Assembly (NCBI GenBank): GCA_002483085.1
Contig: DLHF01000002.1
Location: 76,798 to 140,797 of the forward strand
Direction of reading: 5' to 3'
From: Ignavibacteria bacterium UBA7675
GTDB lineage: Bacteria; Bacteroidota; Ignavibacteria; Kapaibacteriales; UB7675
DNA length: 64,000 bases
Part shown: positions 52,750 through 60,760 of the stretch, piece after piece
Layout of the letters: the number at the start of each line of letters is the position of its first letter
Position numbering within the stretch: the first letter of the stretch is position 1
Position numbers and translations under genes: made by a program
The notes under the pieces: model-generated
The model's database searches: none
The model's input: only the letters and a program-made list of their open reading frames with translations
Told to the model about the DNA's origin: nothing

Positions 52750-54228
52750 ATGCGGTTGTATATGAGTATATCGTTTCGCTTACACTGGACCGGCCATCCC
52801 CTTATTGATATGGGGATCGCTGCCGTTACACTTGCAACCGAATCACTGGCTCCTGATGACGTAACACTGGAGCAGTGGCGGGATTTCATGCAAAGGCTGG
52901 AGCACAACTATGTGAACGGACTTTTTAAGAAACCAAGTAGTATTCTGTTCACACTGAATGGCTTTGATAATCCCGGCAAAGGCTATACCGCGCAAAAGCG
53001 CAGACAGGACATTGGCAATGTATTTGCTAAAACCAGGCTTGAGACAGCACCACTTGATACGCACTGTGCATACTTCCCTGAGTATCCTGCTATGCTACGT
53101 GCTGCGCGCAACCGCATACCGATGATCCAGGGTGAGGGGCAGATAAACTTCTATCCTCTCGGAGAAACCGGAATTCCATTATCGGGAATAGCTCTCGGCT
53201 GTCTTCTTGCACTTCCTGTTGTCAGTCCAATTGTCAGCGGGCGATTTATGATCGTTGCAATGGATGATGTCAATCTATTTCTCAATCTTTGTTATAACTG
53301 GTTTGCTGAATTGCAAAGAGAGTACACAATCGAAAATGTCGCAAACGGTACACTTCAGGAACGGAAGGCCGGACGAACCCGACTTCTGGACGAAATGGAC
53401 AGATTACTAACACCTGAAGGACAAAAACTACGACATAGAGAAGATTTTTCCGGCTATGTAACAACAACGTTGTACCACATAAGCAATAGTGGTAATGGGC
53501 CGGGACTTGCCATTTATACTATTCCTCCACTTGTCAGCTATTTTATTGTTCGCGCCAACAGCGGCCAGTATCGTATGGCTTGGGAGGCGCTTAAGCGGGC
53601 ATTCTGGCGTTCTCCAAAAGGAAAACTTGAAGGTAGCGAACCGCAAAGGGTAGAGCGGCTTGTATCAAAAAACGATCTCTACGAGTTGTTAAATACACTC
53701 CCAGATAATGCCCTATCCTTTATCCAGAACTACATTTTGAAATATGTATCCTATAGGGTTGGTCTATTTACAACGATACAGGTAGCCAACCTTGATATGT
53801 GGCCACTCCTCGAAATCTTTCTTCAAGAGGTACTTTTTATGGATAGAAATCGCATTGAGAAAATTAGAACTCTTGCCGATGAACTGGCGAGCGAAATTCA
53901 TGATAACCAGGATAAACAACTATTCCGTCGGCTGATGGGGCTGGAGTCTAATGCCAGAAGTTATTCCGCTCTCCGGACATTGCTTATTAAAGCTGCCCGC
54001 GAAAAGGTGAAACGTTGCCAGCATCTGCTATTTACACTTGATGATTATCTTACCATCTTTGAACAGGCAGAAGAATATCCTCACGCAGACTGGCGGTATG
54101 CTCGTGACTTGATTCGTGTACGCTGTCTTGAAACGCTTCACAGTAAAAACTACTTTGGTGAAAATTCAGAGTTATTACAAGACCTGACCGAAGACGAGGA
54201 AGAAGACGTAACTGTAGACGACCTTTAA
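52750..54228 (+). CDS. cas8b: Type I-B Cascade large subunit Cas8b (Cst1-like)
   Basis: A 492-residue protein at the Cas8 position of the I-B operon. It has an N-terminal SFRLHWTGHPLIDMGIAAVT segment that agrees with Cas8b1/Cst1 N-termini (W-T-G-x-P-x-x-D-x-G), and a GLAIYTIPPLVSYFI motif and long helical C-terminal half with an acidic tail (DEEEDVTVDDL). The Cst1 subfamily is named for CXXC pairs; none is present here. Cas8 recognises the PAM and completes the effector complex. Start ATG at 52750; the ATG at 52762 is an alternative. It follows the mini-CRISPR by 15 bp, so the cas operon is transcribed through or just after that element. Confidence 0.82.
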   Translation: MRLYMSISFRLHWTGHPLIDMGIAAVTLATESLAPDDVTLEQWRDFMQRLEHNYVNGLFKKPSSILFTLNGFDNPGKGYTAQKRRQDIGNVFAKTRLETAPLDTHCAYFPEYPAMLRAARNRIPMIQGEGQINFYPLGETGIPLSGIALGCLLALPVVSPIVSGRFMIVAMDDVNLFLNLCYNWFAELQREYTIENVANGTLQERKAGRTRLLDEMDRLLTPEGQKLRHREDFSGYVTTTLYHISNSGNGPGLAIYTIPPLVSYFIVRANSGQYRMAWEALKRAFWRSPKGKLEGSEPQRVERLVSKNDLYELLNTLPDNALSFIQNYILKYVSYRVGLFTTIQVANLDMWPLLEIFLQEVLFMDRNRIEKIRTLADELASEIHDNQDKQLFRRLMGLESNARSYSALRTLLIKAAREKVKRCQHLLFTLDDYLTIFEQAEEYPHADWRYARDLIRVRCLETLHSKNYFGENSELLQDLTEDEEEDVTVDDL

Positions 54229-54263
54229 ATTATTCGTCATTTAAATTCTATCAGGAAAATATC

Positions 54264-55328
54264 ATGGCTTTTATTTCAGGCATTCAGATTATTCACGCGC
54301 CTGCAAGTGCGCTCAACAATGCAGGTAATAACGGCGGAGAAACCGATAACATCGTACAGGTTAAGTCTATTAGAGTTGCCAACAAGGCATATCCCTATGT
54401 TTCCGCCCAATCATATCGTTACTGGCTAAGAAGTACACTTGAAGAGTTAGGTAGTGAGGTTTGGACAACAGCGCCTATTTTTCGTGAAAAGAAAATTGCC
54501 TATACCGATGCCAATCCTATTTCGTATTGTGATGATGACCTGTTTGGCTATATGCGGGCACCCGGTAAAAAGGTAGAAGCGGCAGATAGCAGAGCCGCAA
54601 TGACGGGAGATACGCCTACAAAGGAAACCGTCACTCGTGTTTCCCCCTTTCGTGTTGGCACACTGGTTGGCCTCTCTGATGGTGTAACAAAAGATTTTGG
54701 CACAATGAGCAGGCAGGAAGGCAATCCAGTTCCTCATGAGCATCAATTTTATCGCACATCGCTAAAGGGAATGTTTTCACTTGATCTGGGCTCATCTGGT
54801 TCGTTTTCATATCAGAACAGAACCGGCTTTCTCAACCTTGATGAAGAGCGAATTAAAATAGCTCAGGAGCAGAACCTTCAGCACAACGAAAAGCAACGCA
54901 CATACGCGCTTTCAACTGAAGAACGCACGCGTCGGATATCTCTGCTGTTGCGTTCTATGCCTGTTATTACGGGAGGTGCTAAACAGGGTGTGCACTACAC
55001 TGATGTCAGTCCTGTAGTCGTTGTTATGGCAGTGACAAAGGGTGGTAACAATCCTTTCCAGTACACAATGGAAGGCGATAGTGAAGGTTTTGCAAGACCT
55101 GTATTTGAAGCTTTGCGTGAAATAGCCGCTGTTTGGGGCGATACAATCTTATCGTCCTTGTTTATTGGCTGGACACAGGGATACGCCGATATGCACCGTG
55201 CTAGCCTTGAGGCGCAGAAGGATGAACTTCACAAGCTCTATCCGCATGGAATTATTATGGGGCATCCCCGCAGCCTCTTCGAACAAATGGCAACACTTCT
55301 CCAAGATCGCCCAGAATGGTTGTCATAG
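54264..55328 (+). CDS. cas7: Cas7 backbone subunit (Cst2/DevR family)
   Basis: A 354-residue Cas7. The RRM-like core is split over ISGIQIIHAPASALNNAG at the start and SIRVANKAYPYVSAQSYRYWLRSTL, a signature of the Cst2/DevR family; an MPVITGGAKQGVHYTDVSPVVVVMAV segment forms the later strands. Cas7 polymerises along the crRNA spacer to form the effector backbone. The start is 35 bp after cas8; cas5 follows 8 bp after the stop. One copy per genome position, as normal in I-B. Confidence 0.9.
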   Translation: MAFISGIQIIHAPASALNNAGNNGGETDNIVQVKSIRVANKAYPYVSAQSYRYWLRSTLEELGSEVWTTAPIFREKKIAYTDANPISYCDDDLFGYMRAPGKKVEAADSRAAMTGDTPTKETVTRVSPFRVGTLVGLSDGVTKDFGTMSRQEGNPVPHEHQFYRTSLKGMFSLDLGSSGSFSYQNRTGFLNLDEERIKIAQEQNLQHNEKQRTYALSTEERTRRISLLLRSMPVITGGAKQGVHYTDVSPVVVVMAVTKGGNNPFQYTMEGDSEGFARPVFEALREIAAVWGDTILSSLFIGWTQGYADMHRASLEAQKDELHKLYPHGIIMGHPRSLFEQMATLLQDRPEWLS

Positions 55329-55336
55329 GAGAATAT

Positions 55337-56089
55337 ATGGAAGAGCAATCTAATGAAGTATTGGATGTAGTCCGCATTTGTGCTGAAGGTATGACAGCTT
55401 CCTTTCGCTATCCGCATTTTCTCATTGGAAGACAACCTACATTCCCTATGCCGCCACCTTCTACAATCTACGGTCTGATTGCTGGTGCTTTAGGCGAATA
55501 TCCCGATCCGCAGACATTGCGTTTTGCCTATCACTTTACGTGTGAGAAACAACGGGTTGACGATGTGGAAACGATATGGTTTGTATCGCCTAATAAATCT
55601 ACAAGAGGAGCATCAAAAGACTTTAATCTTGATGCTACAAGTAATGTATTGCCTCGCGAATGGCTTATACGACCGCGATTGATTCTCTATATTTCCGGAG
55701 CAGATATTACCGCGATTTTCAAAGCCTTTCGCGAACCTCGGTATGTACCTACTCTTGGCCGTTCCCAAGATATAGTCTCCTATCGCACTGTCGATCGTAT
55801 CCAACTCAACAGGAGCTGGAAAGGGCGCTTCGATTCAACTCTATTACCACGTTCATTTTTCACCCGTCTGCGCGAGGTTCCGGCAGTCCATATGCCACGA
55901 TTTATTCATCCCCAGAACCGATGGCAGGTAGACTGGGCTTGGTACCTTACTCTCGAACGCTCTGTTGATGTAGGCAAGGATAAGCATTTTCAGTCGCAGG
56001 CCAGCGATGAATTCTGGGCTGATGAAGAAACGATAGATAAAGATGACGGGCGGAGACGACTACTTTATTTTCATTCTTTTATAGATTGA
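55337..56089 (+). CDS. cas5: Cas5 (I-B, Cas5t-like)
   Basis: A 250-residue Cas5. The N-terminal MTASFRYPHFLIGRQPTFPMPPPSTIYGLIAGALGE segment is the conserved RRM strand-loop of the family, which holds the crRNA 5' handle; PRYVPTLGRSQDI is the second conserved motif (G-R-x-x-D). The ATG at 55337 is chosen because AGGAG stands 5 nt before it; a start at 55316 would overlap cas7. The stop overlaps the beginning of cas3 (2-bp gap to its ATG at 56092). Confidence 0.88.
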   Translation: MEEQSNEVLDVVRICAEGMTASFRYPHFLIGRQPTFPMPPPSTIYGLIAGALGEYPDPQTLRFAYHFTCEKQRVDDVETIWFVSPNKSTRGASKDFNLDATSNVLPREWLIRPRLILYISGADITAIFKAFREPRYVPTLGRSQDIVSYRTVDRIQLNRSWKGRFDSTLLPRSFFTRLREVPAVHMPRFIHPQNRWQVDWAWYLTLERSVDVGKDKHFQSQASDEFWADEETIDKDDGRRRLLYFHSFID

Positions 56090-56091
56090 CA

Positions 56092-58452
56092 ATGCGTCCT
56101 ATTGATCGGCTTTATGCCAAAAGTCCAGTACCGGAAGGCGAAAGTCTGGTTTATCACACAACACAGGTAATGTTGCGTGTAGGTCAGTTACGCAAACGTT
56201 TGCCTTCTCTGCCAGGTGATCTTGGAATACCAGATTTCTGGAGTATTATGTTCTGGACAGCAGTCCTGCATGATTTTGGCAAAGCGGCTTCTGGTTTCCA
56301 GAAGATGTTACAGGGTGGGAAATCTTGGGGTTTCAGGCACGAAATTCTATCATTAGCCTTTTTAGAATGGGTATTCGAAGCCGGATCTCGGGAATATCAA
56401 ATGGCGGCATCAGCTATTGCGTCCCATCATCGTGACTTCCGGATAATTGAAGAGACATATCTTCGTAGTCCTGCCGACAATGGTGTCTACCAACGCTGGA
56501 CAGAAGAAATGGAGATATGGCGTATTGAAGCTCTGGCTGAATGGCTAATGAATGATGCATCTGCTCTTGCACCGAAATTTGATATAGAACTTTCGATATT
56601 TCCTCATCTTTCAGTAACACCTGCGAACCTTGTAGCCTCTGGCCCTGAACGTATCCAGAGAGCACTCGAACACTACCAGAGTTATGTACAACGGCAGGAT
56701 ATTCATCGGTTACACAAAACTGCGGAAGTACTTACTCATAGGCATGAGGCGATCTGTTTGCGCGGGCTTATGCTTCAGGCAGATCGACTGGCAAGTGCAA
56801 CAGCACCGGCTCTCCATCAACCGGATTTGAGTGGTGTAGTTAACGATCTAGCTACAAAAGTGCAATCATTGTATCAACATCAAGAGATATCAAAAACAAT
56901 AAGTGGTAGTGCTTTACTATCGGCACCAACCGGTAGTGGTAAGACCGAATCTTCGCTGCTGTGGAAAAAGAGACAGCAGGAAGAAAAGCGCCCCGGTGCT
57001 CTGTTTTACATCCTTCCTTATCAGGCCAGTATTAACGCGATGTACCAACGGTTTCATCAGCGATACAATATGCCGGAAGAAGATATAGCGTTAATGCATA
57101 GCCGGGCGGTACAGGCACTTTATCGGGATCTTATCGGCGAAAATGAAGATAATGTGCAGGTAGCTACTGCTACTGCAAGAAAGCGGAAGTCTTTTGCCCG
57201 ACTTCATCAGCAGCCTGTGTGTGTAGCAACGCCATATCAGTTACTTCGTGCAGCTTTCCGGTTGCCTGGGTATGAGGGACAGTGGGCAATGTTACGAGGC
57301 GCTCATATTGTTGTCGATGAAATTCATGGCTATGAACCCATGCGACTTGGGCTTCTGTTGGAATTTTTTGCTGTACTTCAGCACGATTGGGATGTTCGCT
57401 TCTATTGTATGACCGCTACTATGCCTAGCTGGTTGAAAAAAATGATAATAGACACACTGAATATCTCTCACATCATACAGGCCGACGCAGTATTGTTTGC
57501 CCAGTTCCGCCGACACACACTTATTATGGAAGATGGTACTTTGCTCGATCCTGTTGCCCTCGACACTATAGCTAATGAAGTACAAGCAGAGAAGTGCGTA
57601 TTGGTTGTTGCTAATCTCGTTGATACAGCAATGCAAATTGCTACTGCTTTGCGAGACCGGCTTCATACCGCTGATACCGATACTTCGACTGCACAGGTAC
57701 TTCTTCTTCACAGTCGTTTCAATGGAGAAGACCGACTTGCACTGGAAACGGCTTTGATGAATCGTATCTCATGCGAAGAACGAACACCTTTCATACTTGT
57801 AGCAACACAAGTAGTTGAAGTTAGCCTCGACGTTGATTTTGATACTATTTATACTGAGCCTGCTCCTCTGGAAGCTCTGCTCCAAAGGTTTGGCCGGGTA
57901 AACAGGAAGCGTAAATACCCGACATTGCCAGTACATGTGATGCGGGAAGCTGTAAGCTGGGAATTCCCTTACAAGGAAGAAGAATTACTTCGCCGAACAG
58001 TTGCCCTTCTGGAGCGGTACAATAATACTGATATTGACGAAGCTCTTGTTTCCGTATGGCTCGACGAACTGTATGCGCCAATGTTAACCTTGCTAACAGA
58101 AAAGATCAATATGGGGCGCTCATCTTTTCAAGGGATTTGCGGCTCTGAACAATTGCGAGCTTTCGACTCAGATCGAGCTATAGAGGAGAAGTTCGATGAA
58201 TTATTCGATGGTTATGAAATTTTACCGCTTCCCTGTTTTGAAGAATTTGTTCGCCGGATGAACGATGGCCGGGTAATCGATGCTTATAGTCTTCTTGTAC
58301 CTATTTCCGGTAGACAATATGGAACACTTATTGGAAGGGGATTGGTAACCTGGGAAGCTAAATATCATGTTCGTCTTGTTCATTGTCAGTATTCTAGTAC
58401 TATTGGCATGCTCGTAAATGAACTAGTGGAAAAAGAGTCTCAGTTTCTGTAA
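56092..58452 (+). CDS. cas3: Cas3 nuclease-helicase
   Basis: A 786-residue fused HD nuclease and superfamily 2 helicase that degrades DNA bound by the effector. HD domain: His22, HD at 60-61 (VLHDFGK), His in RHEI and SHH in ASHHRD. Helicase: Walker A APTGSGKTES (residue ~280), DEIH box in VVDEIHGYEP (~408), MTATMP, VATQVVEVSLDVDFD and QRFGRVNRKRK (motif VI). All catalytic residues seem present, so it should be active. It directly follows cas5. Confidence 0.94.
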   Translation: MRPIDRLYAKSPVPEGESLVYHTTQVMLRVGQLRKRLPSLPGDLGIPDFWSIMFWTAVLHDFGKAASGFQKMLQGGKSWGFRHEILSLAFLEWVFEAGSREYQMAASAIASHHRDFRIIEETYLRSPADNGVYQRWTEEMEIWRIEALAEWLMNDASALAPKFDIELSIFPHLSVTPANLVASGPERIQRALEHYQSYVQRQDIHRLHKTAEVLTHRHEAICLRGLMLQADRLASATAPALHQPDLSGVVNDLATKVQSLYQHQEISKTISGSALLSAPTGSGKTESSLLWKKRQQEEKRPGALFYILPYQASINAMYQRFHQRYNMPEEDIALMHSRAVQALYRDLIGENEDNVQVATATARKRKSFARLHQQPVCVATPYQLLRAAFRLPGYEGQWAMLRGAHIVVDEIHGYEPMRLGLLLEFFAVLQHDWDVRFYCMTATMPSWLKKMIIDTLNISHIIQADAVLFAQFRRHTLIMEDGTLLDPVALDTIANEVQAEKCVLVVANLVDTAMQIATALRDRLHTADTDTSTAQVLLLHSRFNGEDRLALETALMNRISCEERTPFILVATQVVEVSLDVDFDTIYTEPAPLEALLQRFGRVNRKRKYPTLPVHVMREAVSWEFPYKEEELLRRTVALLERYNNTDIDEALVSVWLDELYAPMLTLLTEKINMGRSSFQGICGSEQLRAFDSDRAIEEKFDELFDGYEILPLPCFEEFVRRMNDGRVIDAYSLLVPISGRQYGTLIGRGLVTWEAKYHVRLVHCQYSSTIGMLVNELVEKESQFL

Positions 58453-58469
58453 AAGAATTGATTCCTCCT

Positions 58470-58952
58470 ATGACCGGTACCCAGATAAACTACTACTTCC
58501 TCTGCCATCGCAAACTCTGGCTGTTCGCAAATAATGTGCAGATGGAGCATACTTCCGATGCCGTTTCCATCGGGCGTACAGTGTCGGAGACAAGCTATAC
58601 ACGTCGAAAACATGAGATACATATCGACGATGTTGTGCTCGATATGTACGACGCGCGTACACGCACGATTCACGAAATTAAGAAGTCGCCTGCTATGGAA
58701 GAATCGCACATCCGGCAGGTGCAGTACTACATCAGTGTGCTCGAAGGTAAGGGCATCCATGGCGTTGTCGGCGAGATCAACTACCCGCTGCTGAAGCGCC
58801 GTGTACCTGTTCACTTGGGCGATGAGGATCGCAATGAACTCAAAGGCATCGCACAGGATATCCTGCGTATTATTGCTCTGTCGTCGCCTCCGGTGGTTAT
58901 CAATAAACCATACTGCAAAAAGTGCAGCTATTACGAACTCTGCTACGTGTAA
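58470..58952 (+). CDS. cas4: Cas4 exonuclease (adaptation)
   Basis: A 160-residue PD-(D/E)XK nuclease with a four-Cys Fe-S cluster: first Cys in YYFLCHRKLW (near residue 12), and three in KPYCKKCSYYELCYV at the C-terminus. EIDD... and HEIKKSPAMEE hold the nuclease acid and lysine. Cas4 selects PAM-bearing prespacers and trims them for integration. The ATG at 58470 (MTGTQINYYFL) matches the family N-terminus; a TTG 12 nt upstream is in frame. 18 bp before cas1. Confidence 0.9.
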   Translation: MTGTQINYYFLCHRKLWLFANNVQMEHTSDAVSIGRTVSETSYTRRKHEIHIDDVVLDMYDARTRTIHEIKKSPAMEESHIRQVQYYISVLEGKGIHGVVGEINYPLLKRRVPVHLGDEDRNELKGIAQDILRIIALSSPPVVINKPYCKKCSYYELCYV

Positions 58953-58970
58953 TTTCTATGCAGGATACTC

Positions 58971-60053
58971 ATGAAGCGGAACTATTATATCTTTTCGTCG
59001 GGACGTATGATTCGCAGGCAGAATACGCTGTACTTCGAGCCCGGTGCTGCCGCCGAACCAGTCGAGAGCGACAACGATGTGATTGAGGTCGACGATGATA
59101 CTGCGGAGTCAGTAGACAACGAACAGGAGCCAAAAGCACTCTCCCGCCGTCCGCTGCCGGTGGAAGATATAGAATCGCTTTACTGTTTTAGCGAGCTACG
59201 CTTTAATACGCGATTCCTCAACTTCCTTGCACAGAAGCAGATAACGCTGCACCTGTTCAACTATTACGGCTATTACACCGGATCCTTCTACCCGCGAGAA
59301 CCATTTATTTCGGGCCGACTACTCGTGGAACAAGTGAATGCCTACTCGTCGTTTGAACGGCGTCTTGATGTGGCCAGACGCTTCGTGAGCGGTGCTGTGG
59401 CCAATATTCTGAAAAATCTCCGCTACTACAACTCGCGTGATCGCGATATGACTCCTTTTATCGACAGTATCGTCAACCTGACAGGTGCTATCCCCTCTGT
59501 TCGTGCTATCCCCGAATTGATGGGCATTGAAGGAAATATCCGGGCACTGTACTACGAAGCCTGGCACCTGATTATCAGCGAAAATATTGACTTTCCCCGA
59601 CGTGAAAAACACCCGCCTACTAATCCTGTCAACGCTCTTATTTCTTTCGGCAACGCGCTTGTCTATACCTGCATTCTTGCAGAACTGTATAAAACACAGC
59701 TCAACCCGCTTATCAGTTTCCTGCATGAGCCCGGCGAGCGCCGTTTTTCCCTTTCTCTTGATATTGCTGAAATATTTAAGCCTCTTCTCGCCGATCGTGT
59801 GATTTTCTCGCTGCTCAACAAGAAGCAGATACAGAGCAAGCACTTTACAAAGGGGCTGAACATGTGCCATCTTTCGGAAGAAGGACGCAAAGTGTTCGTG
59901 CGTGAATTCGATGAAAAACTTAAAACAACTATTCGGCATCGACAGTTGAAAAAATCAGTCAGTTACCGGCATCTTATCCGGCTTGAGTGCTACAAACTTG
60001 TCAAGCATATCCTCGGCGAAAAGGAATATAGCCCTTTTACAATTTGGTGGTGA
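58971..60053 (+). CDS. cas1: Cas1 integrase with an acidic N-terminal insert
   Basis: A 360-residue Cas1. The C-terminal catalytic domain has Glu in LMGIEGNIRALYYEAW, His in SFLHEPGERRFSLSLDIAE and Asp in the same segment, the three metal ligands. The N-terminal beta domain contains an unusual acidic stretch (about residues 22-60; PVESDNDVIEVDDDTAES) between the first strands (YYIFSSGRMIRRQNTLYFE) and ESLYCFSELRFN, which explains the excess length over the usual ~330. With Cas2 it integrates new spacers. Located 18 bp after cas4; cas2 follows after a 218-bp gap. Confidence 0.93.
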   Translation: MKRNYYIFSSGRMIRRQNTLYFEPGAAAEPVESDNDVIEVDDDTAESVDNEQEPKALSRRPLPVEDIESLYCFSELRFNTRFLNFLAQKQITLHLFNYYGYYTGSFYPREPFISGRLLVEQVNAYSSFERRLDVARRFVSGAVANILKNLRYYNSRDRDMTPFIDSIVNLTGAIPSVRAIPELMGIEGNIRALYYEAWHLIISENIDFPRREKHPPTNPVNALISFGNALVYTCILAELYKTQLNPLISFLHEPGERRFSLSLDIAEIFKPLLADRVIFSLLNKKQIQSKHFTKGLNMCHLSEEGRKVFVREFDEKLKTTIRHRQLKKSVSYRHLIRLECYKLVKHILGEKEYSPFTIWW

Positions 60054-60203
60054 CATGCGCTTTAGTCTGTGCACGTCTTTATAGCTTTGCTCCGTGCACA
60101 CAACCAAAGCACCTTATTCTACCTTCTTCGCTATAAGGTTCGTATGGCTACCGACCAGTAAAGAGATAAAAGCGATGGAAGGCAATTAAACCGGAGCCGG
60201 TTT

Positions 60204-60222
60204 TGCGACCGGTGACAGCGAC
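60204..60222 (+). repeat. Partial family B repeat between cas1 and cas2
   Basis: TGCGACCGGTGACAGCGAC matches the conserved tail of the family B element (30032 and 49810) with one mismatch. It lies in the unusual 218-bp gap between cas1 and cas2. Confidence 0.5.
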
Positions 60223-60271
60223 AGAATGCGACTTAACCACGATGGTGCCCAATATATTATTTTCATAGAGT

Positions 60272-60535
60272 ATGTATGTAATTGTTGTGTATGATGCCGC
60301 CCCGGCTCGTGGAGCGAAGTTGCTGAAGTTTCTGCGCAAACATCTGACGTGGGTACAGAACTCGGTGTTTGAAGGAGAACTGACGAGTTCGCAATTTTTC
60401 ACAGTGGAAGCAACTATTTACGATATTATTAATGAAGACGAGGACAGCGTAATCTGCTACACATTTGGCTCGAAAATGTATTCGGATCGAATGATATTTG
60501 GCATTGAGAAAAATTCAACTGACACCTTTATCTGA
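60272..60535 (+). CDS. cas2: Cas2 adaptation protein
   Basis: An 87-residue Cas2 with the ferredoxin fold. It begins MYVIVVYDAAPARGAKLLKFLRKHLTWVQNSVFEG (catalytic-type Asp at residue 8, R-x-x-x-L then V-Q-x-S-V-F-E-G), and ends after a strand-rich C-terminus. It bridges Cas1 dimers. It is the last cas gene, 226 bp before the array. Confidence 0.93.
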   Translation: MYVIVVYDAAPARGAKLLKFLRKHLTWVQNSVFEGELTSSQFFTVEATIYDIINEDEDSVICYTFGSKMYSDRMIFGIEKNSTDTFI

Positions 60536-60760
60536 TAGTAAGGTGTCGTCGATCTGGTTCTTTGACAACAGAATAACCATTGCAATTGGGCAGAAGTAAC
60601 AGGGGGCAGCCGATATTCACCATTTTTAAGAGAATTATGGCGTCGTCGATCTCCGGGTATTTTTACACTACTGGTGGTCGACGACGTTATTCCCTTCTGC
60701 CGCAACGAATACTCTTTGATTTTAGGCGTTTTACGCCTATTTTTTGGCTCGTCTCAACGG
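60536..60760 (+). promoter_or_regulatory. CRISPR leader region
   Basis: 225 bp without ORF between cas2 and the first repeat. GTCGTCGATCT is present twice (about 60545 and 60641), and TTGACA at 60562 is a possible -35, although no matching -10 is clear. The end of the leader contains a terminator-like hairpin. Confidence 0.6.
60723..60745 (+). terminator. Hairpin with T-run 15 bp before the first repeat
   Basis: TAGGCGT at 60723-60729 pairs with ACGCCTA at 60733-60739, then six T. It would end cas operon transcripts, or act as leader structure for array transcription or integration. Confidence 0.6.
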
